Below the pieces are notes generated by a model, which was given only the letters and a program-made list of their open reading frames with translations, was not told the origin of the DNA and ran no database searches. Below are positions 6,813 to 16,124 of a stretch of DNA of 48,167 nt, piece by piece. Origin of the DNA: a virus; the IMG/VR virus record IMGVR_UViG_3300009703_000032, positions 1-48,167 of that record; one strand, written 5' to 3'. A program made the translations under genes and the position numbers. Within the stretch, counting starts at the first letter, position 1; the number at the start of each line of letters is the position of its first letter.

Positions 6813-9800
6813 CCGATGAGGAATTATTAGAGGCACAGATACTAGCAGACCCTGTATATTTTGCTGAGGTATACCTGCGTTCTCCTTCACACCCTAAGGA
6901 CCCTCTGTATTTAAGAAATTATCAGAAAAAGATATTGAGGGATCGTGCACAGAAAAGGGTGCTGAGACTCGGAAGAAGGTGCGTGGCGGGAACTGATACT
7001 ATTTTTACTCCTCGGGGGCCTATGTCTTTCGAAGAAGTGGCTCACACTCGTCCACCAATATGGACGGTAGATCATGAGCAGAATATAGTAGAAACAGAGG
7101 AATATGAAGTTTGGGAAAATGGGACAGTACCTACCTTAGAGATAAAGACTATTTCAGGTAAGACCCAAAGGGTGTCTTATAATCATCCTATATATGTGTA
7201 CACTAGTACTGGCCCCAAAATGGTCAAGGCAGAAGAACTTACCGGGAATGAGTGGGTAGGGGCCCCAAAGAAACTTACTATAGAAGATACCATATCCGTA
7301 GGAATGGATATAGCGTATTTGCTAGGCTATCTTGTCGGAGACGGAGGTACTAGTGGAAAAAGTATACGATTTACTAATATGGATTCAGGAGTAATAGAGC
7401 ATTTACGAGAAGTGTCAAGAAGAGAAGGTATTACCTTGAATAAAATCCATGGAGACTATGAATATAGCTTATCAGTGCCGAGGGGCGGTCCCAAGTCAAA
7501 AATACAGGATTTAGTAGAAGAACATAAGCTAAGAAAGTTAGCTAAACATAAGGAAGTGCCTGTTGCTCTTTACACTGCGCCTATTGAAGAAGTAGCTGCT
7601 TTCCTGGGAGCATACTGGGACTGTGATGGGTGGGTTTCACAGCGCAAGACAGGGAAAAAAGAAGTAGGTGTATCCTCTGCTTCAAAGAAATTATTAGAAG
7701 GAACAAAGTTTCTTCTAAACAGACTTGGCATCAACCCTTCTATGCGCTATAAAAAAGCTAAGTTTGCTGGGAAAGTATTTGATTCCTGGGTCTTAGAATT
7801 AAGATATACTGAAGATATTAAAACCTTTTTTTCAGAAGTAAAATTACATGGGGAAAAAGAAGGTAGAAAACAAGCCATATTAATGACTCTTAAGGGAGAA
7901 AGCACTGCCTGGCAAAATAGAATGCCTAAAGAATGTGTAAAAGCTCTACGAGAGGAGGCGGCTGCGCAGGGCAGAAGTATTAATAGCTTAGACCCTATTA
8001 AAGACTTTAAATTATATAACCGCTCTAACATAAAAAGAAAAACATTATTTGCTGCCGACAAGCTGGGAAGAAAAGATATAATTAATACAATTTCAAATGA
8101 TCTACTGTGGGAACCTATCGTTTCTATTACTAAACGTAGTTCTATAAATACGTGGGATATTAGTGTAGATCAAACTGAAAATTTAATAGGTAATGGACTA
8201 TGTTTATCAAATACTGGAAAAACGGTTACGCTCGCTATTGAAGCAATATGGAAAGCCTTTACCCATAACGATAGAGAAGTTTTAATAGTTGCGGGTTATG
8301 ACTCACAAGTGGGAACCCTGTTTAATCTTATAAGTCGAATGACTAAGGATGCTCCCGATATTAGGGATTCCATTGAACGTACAAGAATGCGCCCTTACGA
8401 GATCTGGTTTAAAAACGGATCAGTAATTATGGGATTTGTTGGGAATAATTCTGTCCGGGGTAAATGCTTCCCGGGCACTACTAAGATATTAATGGAAGAC
8501 GGTGTCACTACTAGCTTTGTAAAGGATATAAAAGTAGGAGATAAAGTTCTATCAATAGATATAGATAAGGATTCCAATAATAAAGTGGCAGGAGAGGTGT
8601 CTGCTGTGCATGACAACGGAGTTAAGGACGTATACGCCCTAGAGACTACCAGCGAAAGATTACTGCACTGCACCGCTAACCATAAAGTGATGGTTCTACA
8701 CAGAGGCTGGACTCCTGCAGAAGATATTAAAACACATGCAGATCACGGTAATAAAGCTGACTTTATCTCCACGGTACATCCCAACGGCTCCACGTACTGG
8801 GCGAGGGCTAAACAATTCACTAAAGTCGGAGCCAGGGCTACCTACGATATTACAGTAGAACCCGCGCATTGCATGGTTGCATTTAATGATGTGGCGAAGA
8901 GCGGCGGAGGAGTAGCAGTAGGAGAAAGTGTCCTATCCGGCTATTCTGTTAAGGGAATCCATTCTGGCGGCATTCTAGTACATAATTCAGCAAACGACGT
9001 ATACATTGATGAAATTGACTCCATCCCTAATGATGCCCTAATTGAAGCAGTGGTGCCTATTACCACCACATATGCCGATACTTCTGTTACTGTGTCGGGA
9101 ACACCCACAGGTAAAAGAGAATATTTTTACACCGTGAGTACTAATAAAGAAAAGATGGGATTTAACGAGCACCATTATCCGTCTATGCTCAGCCCTGAGT
9201 GGTCCACGGAAAAAGAGGAGGGGATTAAATTAGTTACTTCGGCTAGCCAGTATGAACATGAATACTTAGCTGAGTTCGGATCAGCTTCTGAAGGTGTCTT
9301 TAAAAATAATTATGTAGATAAAAATTTATATGTGTATAAGTACTCAGACCTAAAAGTTAACCCAGATAACTACTATATCCTAGGAGTAGATTGGAACGAA
9401 TCTCAGTACGGCGTACAAGCGGTAGTATTAGAGTACTTAAACTCTACTGAGGAAGTACTCCCTTTTAATAATGGAGAATGGAAGACAGGAGAAGGGAAAT
9501 TTATTAATCCCATAAGTAAAACAAACGCTCTACGCGTCTTCTATGCTGATGCCATTGATCCTGTTGATTACACTAATATGGGTTCTGTAGAATTTATTAT
9601 AAAAATGATGAAGAAAATTCCTTTCTCTATATTAGCCTTTGATAGGGGCCACGGAGAAGCGAATTACGAAATGCTAAGACTCTCTCTTGAAAGGGGAGAA
9701 GGACCAATGGGTACTAAGTGCACAGGACAGAAGCATCTATTAAATAATATGATGTCAGTAGATCTTGGAGGAAGTACAGATATTATTGATAGGGTAACCG

Positions 9801-10372
9801 GTACATCCACTAAAGCATTGACTAAAAATGTTATGGTTAAGAACACACAACTTATCAATGAAATGGAACAGCTTATCATCCCTGCTGTAGACAAAAGTAA
9901 TAGTATAGTAGAAAACGATGAATCAAAGTTAATAGGACAAATGCGGGGTTATGTGGTAGAACGTTACGGTAAAGCGGGAGAAGTATACGCATCTACGTGT
10001 AAGGATGGACTGGATCACAGACTAGATGCATTGATGCTGGGTATATATGGTTTCACCCTTAGTAAATCTATTTTCCATAAAAGAGATTCTGACCTTGCTG
10101 TTGAGAACTCGGACACTGAACCTATGCTCCGCATAACGCCAGGATGGCGCTCTGAGTTTTCAGACACTGCGGAAGGAGGTCCTGTTGTTAAGAGTAACGA
10201 GGATGGCACTATTACTTATGATCATGGAAACGTGGCTGGAGATTCCGAGCCGGATGAGTACTCCAGGGATTCTGAGGGCAACTTAAGAAAAGTCGGAAAC
10301 AGCTACACGTCCAGTAAGTTTAGTCACACTAAACGTTCATTTGTTAACCCTAATAAACGGAGGCGCTTCTAA
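6797..10372 (+). CDS. terL: Terminase large subunit with two inteins
   Basis: The 1191-residue precursor would give about 606 residues after removal of two inteins, normal for a large terminase. The ATPase domain holds Walker A (LGRR joined by splicing to TGKTV, Lys475), Walker B (VYIDEID, Asp738-Glu739) and a coupling motif SGTPTG. The C-terminal RNase-H-like nuclease has acidic residues at GVDWNES (Asp865), AFDRGHGE (Asp949) and LDHRLDALMLG (Asp1077). It would drive ATP-dependent DNA translocation into the prohead through the portal and cut genome ends. The ATG at 6797 has an AGGGAG site upstream and overlaps the previous gene by 16 bases. Because both inteins interrupt ATPase motifs, the enzyme should be inactive until spliced. 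Confidence 0.95.
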   Translation: MSAKLTDEELLEAQILADPVYFAEVYLRSPSHPKDPLYLRNYQKKILRDRAQKRVLRLGRRCVAGTDTIFTPRGPMSFEEVAHTRPPIWTVDHEQNIVETEEYEVWENGTVPTLEIKTISGKTQRVSYNHPIYVYTSTGPKMVKAEELTGNEWVGAPKKLTIEDTISVGMDIAYLLGYLVGDGGTSGKSIRFTNMDSGVIEHLREVSRREGITLNKIHGDYEYSLSVPRGGPKSKIQDLVEEHKLRKLAKHKEVPVALYTAPIEEVAAFLGAYWDCDGWVSQRKTGKKEVGVSSASKKLLEGTKFLLNRLGINPSMRYKKAKFAGKVFDSWVLELRYTEDIKTFFSEVKLHGEKEGRKQAILMTLKGESTAWQNRMPKECVKALREEAAAQGRSINSLDPIKDFKLYNRSNIKRKTLFAADKLGRKDIINTISNDLLWEPIVSITKRSSINTWDISVDQTENLIGNGLCLSNTGKTVTLAIEAIWKAFTHNDREVLIVAGYDSQVGTLFNLISRMTKDAPDIRDSIERTRMRPYEIWFKNGSVIMGFVGNNSVRGKCFPGTTKILMEDGVTTSFVKDIKVGDKVLSIDIDKDSNNKVAGEVSAVHDNGVKDVYALETTSERLLHCTANHKVMVLHRGWTPAEDIKTHADHGNKADFISTVHPNGSTYWARAKQFTKVGARATYDITVEPAHCMVAFNDVAKSGGGVAVGESVLSGYSVKGIHSGGILVHNSANDVYIDEIDSIPNDALIEAVVPITTTYADTSVTVSGTPTGKREYFYTVSTNKEKMGFNEHHYPSMLSPEWSTEKEEGIKLVTSASQYEHEYLAEFGSASEGVFKNNYVDKNLYVYKYSDLKVNPDNYYILGVDWNESQYGVQAVVLEYLNSTEEVLPFNNGEWKTGEGKFINPISKTNALRVFYADAIDPVDYTNMGSVEFIIKMMKKIPFSILAFDRGHGEANYEMLRLSLERGEGPMGTKCTGQKHLLNNMMSVDLGGSTDIIDRVTGTSTKALTKNVMVKNTQLINEMEQLIIPAVDKSNSIVENDESKLIGQMRGYVVERYGKAGEVYASTCKDGLDHRLDALMLGIYGFTLSKSIFHKRDSDLAVENSDTEPMLRITPGWRSEFSDTAEGGPVVKSNEDGTITYDHGNVAGDSEPDEYSRDSEGNLRKVGNSYTSSKFSHTKRSFVNPNKRRRF
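6980..8212 (+). mobile_element. Intein 1 in terminase Walker A, with LAGLIDADG endonuclease
   Basis: 411 residues (Cys62 to Asn472 of the precursor). Block A begins CVAGTDTIFTPRG and block B is VSYNHPIYV (His130). A two-motif LAGLIDADG homing endonuclease follows: IAYLLGYLVGDGGTS near residue 172 and AAFLGAYWDCDGW near residue 268. Block F is TWDISVDQTENLI and the C-terminus is GLCLSN followed by Thr. Removal joins LGRR to TGKTV and rebuilds the P-loop. Unusual points: Ser replaces the common penultimate His, the block-F His is absent, and the +1 residue is Thr. The endonuclease acidic residues look intact (GDG and CDG), so homing activity is possible. Confidence 0.92.
8465..8986 (+). mobile_element. 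Intein 2 in terminase before Walker B, mini-intein
   Basis: 174 residues (Cys557 to Asn730), without a homing endonuclease. Block A is CFPGTTKILMEDG with a GDKVLSID strand, block B is TANHKVMVLHRGWTPAEDI, block F is YDITVEPAHCMVAF, and the C-terminus is GGILVHN followed by Ser. The first Cys, block-B His, penultimate His, terminal Asn and +1 Ser are all present, so splicing competence is expected. Removal joins NNSVRGK to SANDVYIDEID, just upstream of Walker B. A Gly-rich stretch of roughly 25 residues lies between block F and the terminal His-Asn, longer than usual. Confidence 0.92.
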
Positions 10373-12501
10373 TGGCTTTAAACGAGCAAACACAACAAAA
10401 TATTGATTCAGTTGTAGATGACATGTTGAAAGAATTGCAAACTCAGGTTCGGGAAAGAGCAGAGCAGCTGAAAGCTGCTATTCCCGCGGAGTATTGTGTA
10501 GATCCAGAAACCGGAAGCATGAAAACTCAATATGTGAAAAAAGAGGAATGTGTTGCAGATGGGTATGAGTGGCAGGTAAACCTGGAGAAAAAAAGAGACA
10601 TTGCTAGGAACAATGAAAAATTAACAGAAGTCTGCTCCGATCCCCGGTATACTACAGAGAAGGACTGTACAGACGCAGGGAAAATATGGGCGCCAGATCT
10701 AAGCCACAAATCTGCTAATAAATATCTAGACCAGGTTCAGTCTTGGATAAAGGGACATGCCGCTAATGTGGAGTCTAGCCCCACTCTCTATCTAGCCCCT
10801 CGGACATCTTTAATCAAGGTACCCTATGGTATTATTCGAAAAGCCGCAGAAGAGCATAAGAGTATAATAGTAGTCCCATACTCCTCAGCTAATCCCTTGC
10901 GATTAGATAAAAGAATTTTTAAGGAGGACATAGCTAGTATTAAACACTCAAAGGACGATGCGCTATATTTAGGGTTTACAAAAGCTAGTCTTGCTGCTAT
11001 AGCCTCCGGCTCCACGGTGCCGTCAGGTGGAAATAAAATCGCACCGTTTACCACTCTTATCAAAGAGATCTCGTACGATGATACCGTAGGTGAGCTTACT
11101 ATTTCGTTATATAATCGTCCTGGAAGTGGCTCTGCTTTTGGTCCGGAAAAGTGGTCAAATTATGTAAACATACCGCTAACTGACGATAGCAAAGATTCCC
11201 TCGAAGTAGAGTTAGGTAGATATGCTGACCCTTCTAGTCCTTCAGCTGGGGGAGTTGTTGAGAACTTTTTAAATGGATGGAAGTACGAAGTTTCACATGC
11301 TTTATCCGGTCAAATGAAAGATACTGCACGTGACTTTCTGAATGTGATAGATGAAGAAGTTCTTAGTAGACAATTTATCTGTTGTATTTTCTTTGAGATT
11401 CTAAATAATAGCACAGTGGACTTTGCTGATGTAGATATTAATGGAGTTAAAGGCACTCCTACGGAACTCTACCATAAACTTTTAGAAAATAAGGCTGAAG
11501 TTCAAAAGTTTCTTGACGATAATAGAGAATTTTTACTAGATATAAAAGCAGTTTTAGAGATTTTACTAGTTCATTTTTCGGAACACCGGGTAGATATTGT
11601 AATCCCGAGCGTTGGCTTAAATATTTCTCGTATGTTGTTAAACGCAATATATATGACAATTATCATAGTAGCAGAAGAAGCACAGACTGAAGCTTTAAAA
11701 AGACAAATGAAATGGTTAGAAAAACAGAAAGAAAAAACACTCAAAGCGATTGAGGAAAGCGGGGATACTGAGGCGGGTAGAATCGCCGCAGGGGTTGCCA
11801 AATGCGTGCCACTAGAGAAACTAATAGTTGTAATAATTAACGCCCTTTTTGGCAAGGACGGAATGTTAAAGTATATCACGGGCATAGTTACTCGGATGAA
11901 GAAGGCACTGGCCCTGAAGGGGGAGGAAGTGAAGGAAGGTATGAATATATCGGCTTCTGCTAAAAGTTCCCTCAAGTATGTTCCTCTTATAAAGGGAACC
12001 TTAGACATTGTAAATTTGTTACTTAGTCTAAATTTAGATGCATGGGATTTATGTCAATCTTATGGGGATAGATACCTGAATGACGAGAGTGCAGGAGAAA
12101 CCGGCACACAAGGAACTGGAGAAACTGGAGACGTAGGCAGTGGAGGGACCGGAGATTATGACGTATCCAGTTCGCCTGGAGGGGCAGATTCTAATATCCC
12201 AATACAGCCGGGTCTTCAAGAAGGATCCCAGAATCTAGGGATTAACACGGGAGGAGCTAATGCGAGGACCACAGGGGGTACCATTGACATAACTAATAGT
12301 ACAATAGATCCTTTGAAACTTTTACTATTAAAGGATAATCAAGAAATTACTAAAGTATTTGCACAATATTTAGAGTTCTCTCCGCAAGAGGCTGCGGATC
12401 TAGTACAGCAAGCTAAGACAGGTGAGTGTTCAAAGAACCTGGATCTTGCAGACGCCGAGGCATTGAAAGCTCTATTTAATCAAGCAGGAGTTAATATATA
12501 A
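10372..12501 (+). CDS. Hypothetical structural protein between terminase and portal, 709 aa
   Basis: Not recognised as a family. The N-terminus is helical (1-40). Two short Cys-pair units follow, YCVDP...ECVADGYEW (Cys42/Cys60) and VCSDP...DCTDAGKIW (Cys88/Cys99), of a C-x-DP...C-x2-G-x2-W type seen as small repeats in phage and marine bacterial proteins. A mixed globular region precedes a hydrophobic helix near 425-440 (LLNAIYMTIIIVAEEA) and a strongly charged coiled-coil-like helix. Residues about 575-600 are a Gly/Thr/Glu low-complexity linker (ETGTQGTGETGDVGSGGTG). It starts at the terminase stop (TAATG) and ends at the portal start (TAATG), so it is co-translated with packaging genes. 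A neck or portal-associated virion protein is likely by position. Confidence 0.7.
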   Translation: MALNEQTQQNIDSVVDDMLKELQTQVRERAEQLKAAIPAEYCVDPETGSMKTQYVKKEECVADGYEWQVNLEKKRDIARNNEKLTEVCSDPRYTTEKDCTDAGKIWAPDLSHKSANKYLDQVQSWIKGHAANVESSPTLYLAPRTSLIKVPYGIIRKAAEEHKSIIVVPYSSANPLRLDKRIFKEDIASIKHSKDDALYLGFTKASLAAIASGSTVPSGGNKIAPFTTLIKEISYDDTVGELTISLYNRPGSGSAFGPEKWSNYVNIPLTDDSKDSLEVELGRYADPSSPSAGGVVENFLNGWKYEVSHALSGQMKDTARDFLNVIDEEVLSRQFICCIFFEILNNSTVDFADVDINGVKGTPTELYHKLLENKAEVQKFLDDNREFLLDIKAVLEILLVHFSEHRVDIVIPSVGLNISRMLLNAIYMTIIIVAEEAQTEALKRQMKWLEKQKEKTLKAIEESGDTEAGRIAAGVAKCVPLEKLIVVIINALFGKDGMLKYITGIVTRMKKALALKGEEVKEGMNISASAKSSLKYVPLIKGTLDIVNLLLSLNLDAWDLCQSYGDRYLNDESAGETGTQGTGETGDVGSGGTGDYDVSSSPGGADSNIPIQPGLQEGSQNLGINTGGANARTTGGTIDITNSTIDPLKLLLLKDNQEITKVFAQYLEFSPQEAADLVQQAKTGECSKNLDLADAEALKALFNQAGVNI

Positions 12502-14240
12502 TGGCAAGTTTTAATCCATTCTCATTCTTCAAGGCAAAGACACTTGAAGAAAAAATAGAAGATATAATAGAAAAGCGAAACTCTTCTGCTCTGCACAACC
12601 AGGCACTGGAGGAGGGACAAACAGATGCTTCTGCTAAGTCTCTTAGCATCGCTAATATCCTAAAAACATTAAAATCTAAAGTACTAGGTGCGTTCAAAGG
12701 AGGAGTTAGAGGTGTTTTTCAATCCCCAGAATGGGACTTTAAAAAAGCTCAACTAGCCTTTACAAATGAGTCTATATTTAGAAGAGCAGTAGAAAAATAT
12801 ACAGAACAAATTAGAAAGCACGATTGGGAATTTGTAGGAAAAAATCCTAATACTGTAAACTATATTAGAAAAAGATTTGAACAAATTGCTACGGTTACGA
12901 ATAAGCCTACCTCTGATTTATTCGACGAGTTAGCCTATAATATTGTTCTATATAATAATATAATCGTAACAAAGCAAAGAAACAGAAAAGCGTCCGGTGG
13001 GAAACCTAGGGTTACTTTTGATGGTTTTAATAGAGTTCCCGTTGCAGGCTACTCTATCTTAGACCCCTCTACCGTTGAAGTAGATAAGGATGACTTTGGT
13101 AATGTACGGAAATGGCGACAGACGAGAAAACAGAGTGCTAATAGAAATTTACTAAGGCAGGAGGACGATGTAGCAATTGAATGGGCGACGCATAATGTCA
13201 TCCATGTAAAGGATCGTTCTGCCTCCTCTAGCTTGTACTTCTTTGCTATGCCCATGGCCGTTCCTGTTATTGCGGATATGCAAGCACTTAGAGAATTAGA
13301 AGAATTAGTTTTATTGGAATCTATAAAAGTTGCTGTACCAAAGCTACACGCTAAGGTAGGCTCTAAGGAGCAGCCAGGCACCCAGGAACAAGTAGACGAT
13401 CTAGCTTCCACTATACGTAATATTACTGGTGATGGAATATTAATAACTACAGAAAGAATTACATTGGATGACGTAGCAAAGGCAACTAATGCTAATAATA
13501 TTTTAACTTCTTCTATTTCTTACTTTAGGGCCAGAGTGTTGGCCGGCCTGGGGATGTCAGATATAGCAATGGGACAAGGAGATACTGCGAACAGGTCAAC
13601 AGCACAAGTGATGTCTTCTGAAATTCAAAGTACTTCTGCTAAATATCAAAGAATTCTAAAAAGGGCTATTGAATTTTACATTATAAAAGAGTTACTTTAC
13701 GAGTCTGGGTATACTGAGTTCACATTAGACGAGAAAAATATGGTTTACTTATCTATTCCAGAAGTTGACTTAGCAGAAAAGATAAAGAGAGAAGCCCATC
13801 AGTTAAATCTCTATCTATCAAACGCAATAACAGAAGATGAGCTTAGAGAAAATCTGGGTAAGGATATCTTAAGTGAAGTCGAGCGAGGAGGCCTTTATAT
13901 AAATAAAGTACAAATTCCTCTGGCTGAGGCCACGGCAAAAGCAGCTTCAGACGCAGCAGCGCAGAATTCTTCTGAAAGTACATCTAGACCTACCAATCAG
14001 CATGGAAAACAATTAGTTAAACCTGCAATTTCTAAAGATTATTATAGGATGCTTTGGGATACTTGTCTTAAATTTGACAACATGCAAGACATACAAAATG
14101 AGTTAATCGGGTCTAACTTAGAGCCGAATGACATAACTTCAGTAGACTTGATGATCAGAAATCATTCAAGAAATATTGAATTGGTAGATGCTACGAATTT
14201 GGTTTTTACAGCTTTAGAGGATACGGTAGTTAATGGATAG
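12501..14240 (+). CDS. Portal protein
   Basis: 579 residues, typical portal length. It follows the phage portal pattern: an N-terminal clip/wing region with YTEQIRKHDWEFVGKN and a RFEQIAT segment, GYSILDPSTVEVDKDDFGN (conserved residues in the wing), the strand AIEWATHNVIHVKD, then the long stem/crown helices including ILTSSISYFRARVLAGLGMS and a GQGDTANRSTAQVMSSEIQ stretch as in many portals. It forms the dodecameric ring at the capsid vertex that docks the terminase and later the neck. It follows the 709-residue gene with a TAATG overlap and overlaps the Com-like gene by 8 bases. Confidence 0.9.
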   Translation: MASFNPFSFFKAKTLEEKIEDIIEKRNSSALHNQALEEGQTDASAKSLSIANILKTLKSKVLGAFKGGVRGVFQSPEWDFKKAQLAFTNESIFRRAVEKYTEQIRKHDWEFVGKNPNTVNYIRKRFEQIATVTNKPTSDLFDELAYNIVLYNNIIVTKQRNRKASGGKPRVTFDGFNRVPVAGYSILDPSTVEVDKDDFGNVRKWRQTRKQSANRNLLRQEDDVAIEWATHNVIHVKDRSASSSLYFFAMPMAVPVIADMQALRELEELVLLESIKVAVPKLHAKVGSKEQPGTQEQVDDLASTIRNITGDGILITTERITLDDVAKATNANNILTSSISYFRARVLAGLGMSDIAMGQGDTANRSTAQVMSSEIQSTSAKYQRILKRAIEFYIIKELLYESGYTEFTLDEKNMVYLSIPEVDLAEKIKREAHQLNLYLSNAITEDELRENLGKDILSEVERGGLYINKVQIPLAEATAKAASDAAAQNSSESTSRPTNQHGKQLVKPAISKDYYRMLWDTCLKFDNMQDIQNELIGSNLEPNDITSVDLMIRNHSRNIELVDATNLVFTALEDTVVNG

Positions 14241-14550
14241 AGAAAATGAATTAGAATTTAGATGCCCTTACTGTAGTTCATTGTTATGTAAATATAAAGA
14301 GTCCGAAATTCCTTTCGCAATTGAGGTTAAGTGCCAAAAGCGAGGATGCGGAACAGTAAATGTTAGAGGCAATTGTGTTCCTATGGATCTATTAGAATTA
14401 AGATGTGAACATATAGATCTAAAGAAATCAGAAAAGTGGGGAATAGATACTATCTGCAATAAGTTATTAGCGAAGGTAGTAGCGAACACTTCTTGTGAAA
14501 TCAAATGCCCTAGATGCAAACAGATAACACACAACCGAGAGGACATATAA
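14233..14550 (+). CDS. Com-like double zinc-ribbon protein, 105 aa
   Basis: Two Cys clusters are visible. The first is CPYC near residues 11-14 with Cys34 and Cys39; the second is TICNKLLAKV, then SCEIKCPRCKQITHN (Cys75, Cys92, Cys95). The second closely resembles the Mu Com family signature (C.KLLA..... EIKCPRC). Mu Com is a zinc-binding translational activator, but Com-like ribbons in other phages sit beside portal and protease genes and have unknown roles. The ATG overlaps the end of the portal gene by 8 bases. A regulatory RNA-binding role is possible by homology; a structural role is equally possible. Confidence 0.8.
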   Translation: MDRENELEFRCPYCSSLLCKYKESEIPFAIEVKCQKRGCGTVNVRGNCVPMDLLELRCEHIDLKKSEKWGIDTICNKLLAKVVANTSCEIKCPRCKQITHNREDI

Positions 14551-16086
14551 ATGAGTAAATTATTACACAACTTTTCAGACAACAGTACTGCGCAGTTAGC
14601 AGATTTCACTGTCTCCAAAGATAGTATTCCTTCTTCTTTATTAGTTACTATTGATGCAACGCATGCAGGGTATAAAAATAAGAATGGATTTTGGTATGAC
14701 TCAGAGTCAATGCGGTATGCAGTAAACAACGATGTCTGGACTAAGCCTTTCCCGAAACCACTACTTAAAAACCATAACTTAGATAGTGAGCCCTTAGGCC
14801 GGGTACAAGAAGCTAGGTTTATAGACACCGAAGACGGCAAAGGATTCACACAACTAGACGTATTAATCACGGACAAGGAAGCAATAGAAAAGATTTTAGA
14901 TGGTAGATACTTAACAGTGTCTACTCACGGTGCCCCCCTCAAAGATTCCCCAGTTAACTTTAATTTTGTAGAATGTTCTATTTGTGGAACAAACTTAAAT
15001 ATAGAAGACTTTTGTGGACATAGTAGAGGGAGAGCATATGAAGATGATAATGGAAATGAAAGATTATGTTATTGGAGAGTTGGAGCATTGGACTATAAAG
15101 AAGTATCTATAGTAAATAACCCAGCAGACAATGACGGAGATACAGCAGCTCAAATTACTAGCATGGCTATGATGGATGGAGAAACTCCTGAAGTAGCCGA
15201 TAATAAAGCAGCTGAATCTAACATGTTAGTATTTCTAGACAGTGAAGTATCTTATGCTGATGCGGCTTTCCTAGAAATAACTGATGTGTCTAGCTTAATA
15301 GCAAATAAAGAATTATGGAAAGCAGTAGGGGAGGACAAACAAAAGTACATAAGCAGTAAAGGATTAATATTTACTAGGGACGGTACAAATTCTCAGGAGC
15401 TGAAAGAAAAGCCTGAAGAAACTCCATTAGTTACTCCTACTGTTAAAGATTTTACAACTGTCCCTACGTGGGAAAACGACAAAGTATCTATTACATCCAG
15501 TGAAAAAGGTGGAAGCTCTATTGAGCATACACACACTGTAATGTACGAGGATGACTTAGGTAACGGCTGGACTGATCATGTCTTAGGACATAGTCACGAT
15601 GTTGTGGATGGTAAATTGAAAAATGCTATGGTTAGTAATACTGATGAAGTGCACACGCACTCTGTTGAAGGAGAAGTGGACTATGTATATTCTAAAAAAG
15701 TATTAGACCATAGTGATGGACACAGACACGGTGTGTATGTTAATGCAGCAGGAAACGGGCACTCTAGCTGGGTTGAAGGACATTCACATGAAGTGGTTGA
15801 TGGAAATATATTAAGTGGATTATCTAAAGGCAAAGAAGAACCGCATAAACATAGTTTAGTGGATTTTAATAAAGAAGATAATGCAGACATGGCAGGCTCT
15901 TTCTTTAGCATTAAAGACGTAGAGAATTATTTAAACGAATTAAATGCTAGTGATAACCTAGATGAAAAACAAATAAAGATTAAAGATCAATTTGAAAAGA
16001 TAATGGAAAGTTTTCATAGTAACGAAAACCGTTGTATTGATTATGAAATTGATTTAATAATAAAGTCATTAGAACTGTATAGCTAA
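14551..16086 (+). CDS. Probable prohead protease with zinc knuckle and His-rich C-terminal repeats
   Basis: 511 residues. Residues 1-200 resemble a phage prohead maturation protease of the HK97 type: LLKNHNLDSEPLGRV (candidate His75), DGRYLTVSTHG (candidate Ser124) and DYKEVSIVNNPAD, a very typical end of that domain. A Cys/His knuckle (Cys142, Cys145, Cys155, His157) is inserted before the last strand. Residues about 323-437 contain His-rich tandem units (HTH, HSHDVVDGKL, HTHS, HRHGV, HSHEVVDGNIL, HKHS) that may bind metal. The C-terminus is acidic and helical, as in scaffold-like tails. Position before scaffold and capsid supports a head-maturation role. The ClpP-like gene at 2211 is a second protease candidate, and which one cleaves the prohead is not shown. 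Confidence 0.75.
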   Translation: MSKLLHNFSDNSTAQLADFTVSKDSIPSSLLVTIDATHAGYKNKNGFWYDSESMRYAVNNDVWTKPFPKPLLKNHNLDSEPLGRVQEARFIDTEDGKGFTQLDVLITDKEAIEKILDGRYLTVSTHGAPLKDSPVNFNFVECSICGTNLNIEDFCGHSRGRAYEDDNGNERLCYWRVGALDYKEVSIVNNPADNDGDTAAQITSMAMMDGETPEVADNKAAESNMLVFLDSEVSYADAAFLEITDVSSLIANKELWKAVGEDKQKYISSKGLIFTRDGTNSQELKEKPEETPLVTPTVKDFTTVPTWENDKVSITSSEKGGSSIEHTHTVMYEDDLGNGWTDHVLGHSHDVVDGKLKNAMVSNTDEVHTHSVEGEVDYVYSKKVLDHSDGHRHGVYVNAAGNGHSSWVEGHSHEVVDGNILSGLSKGKEEPHKHSLVDFNKEDNADMAGSFFSIKDVENYLNELNASDNLDEKQIKIKDQFEKIMESFHSNENRCIDYEIDLIIKSLELYS

Positions 16087-16088
16087 GA

Positions 16089-16110
16089 TTGACATAACTT
16101 AAGATATAAT
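16089..16110 (+). promoter_or_regulatory. TTGACA / TATAAT motifs upstream of scaffold gene
   Basis: TTGACA at 16089-16094 and TATAAT at 16105-16110 occur in the short gap after the protease stop. The spacing of 10 bases is too short for a normal sigma-70 promoter, so this is at best a non-standard or phage-specific promoter. A TTGACATA string also follows the capsid gene at 20674. Confidence 0.3.
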
Positions 16111-16124
16111 AGGGGAATATTACA

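Noticed and set aside
14268-14876. Reverse-strand 202-codon open frame
   Set aside because: It lies opposite the Com-like and protease genes, which have clear motifs. Its composition is that of an antisense shadow.
16089-16110. Standard sigma-70 promoter
   Set aside because: The two boxes match well individually, but the 10-base spacer is too short. It is kept only as a low-confidence motif.
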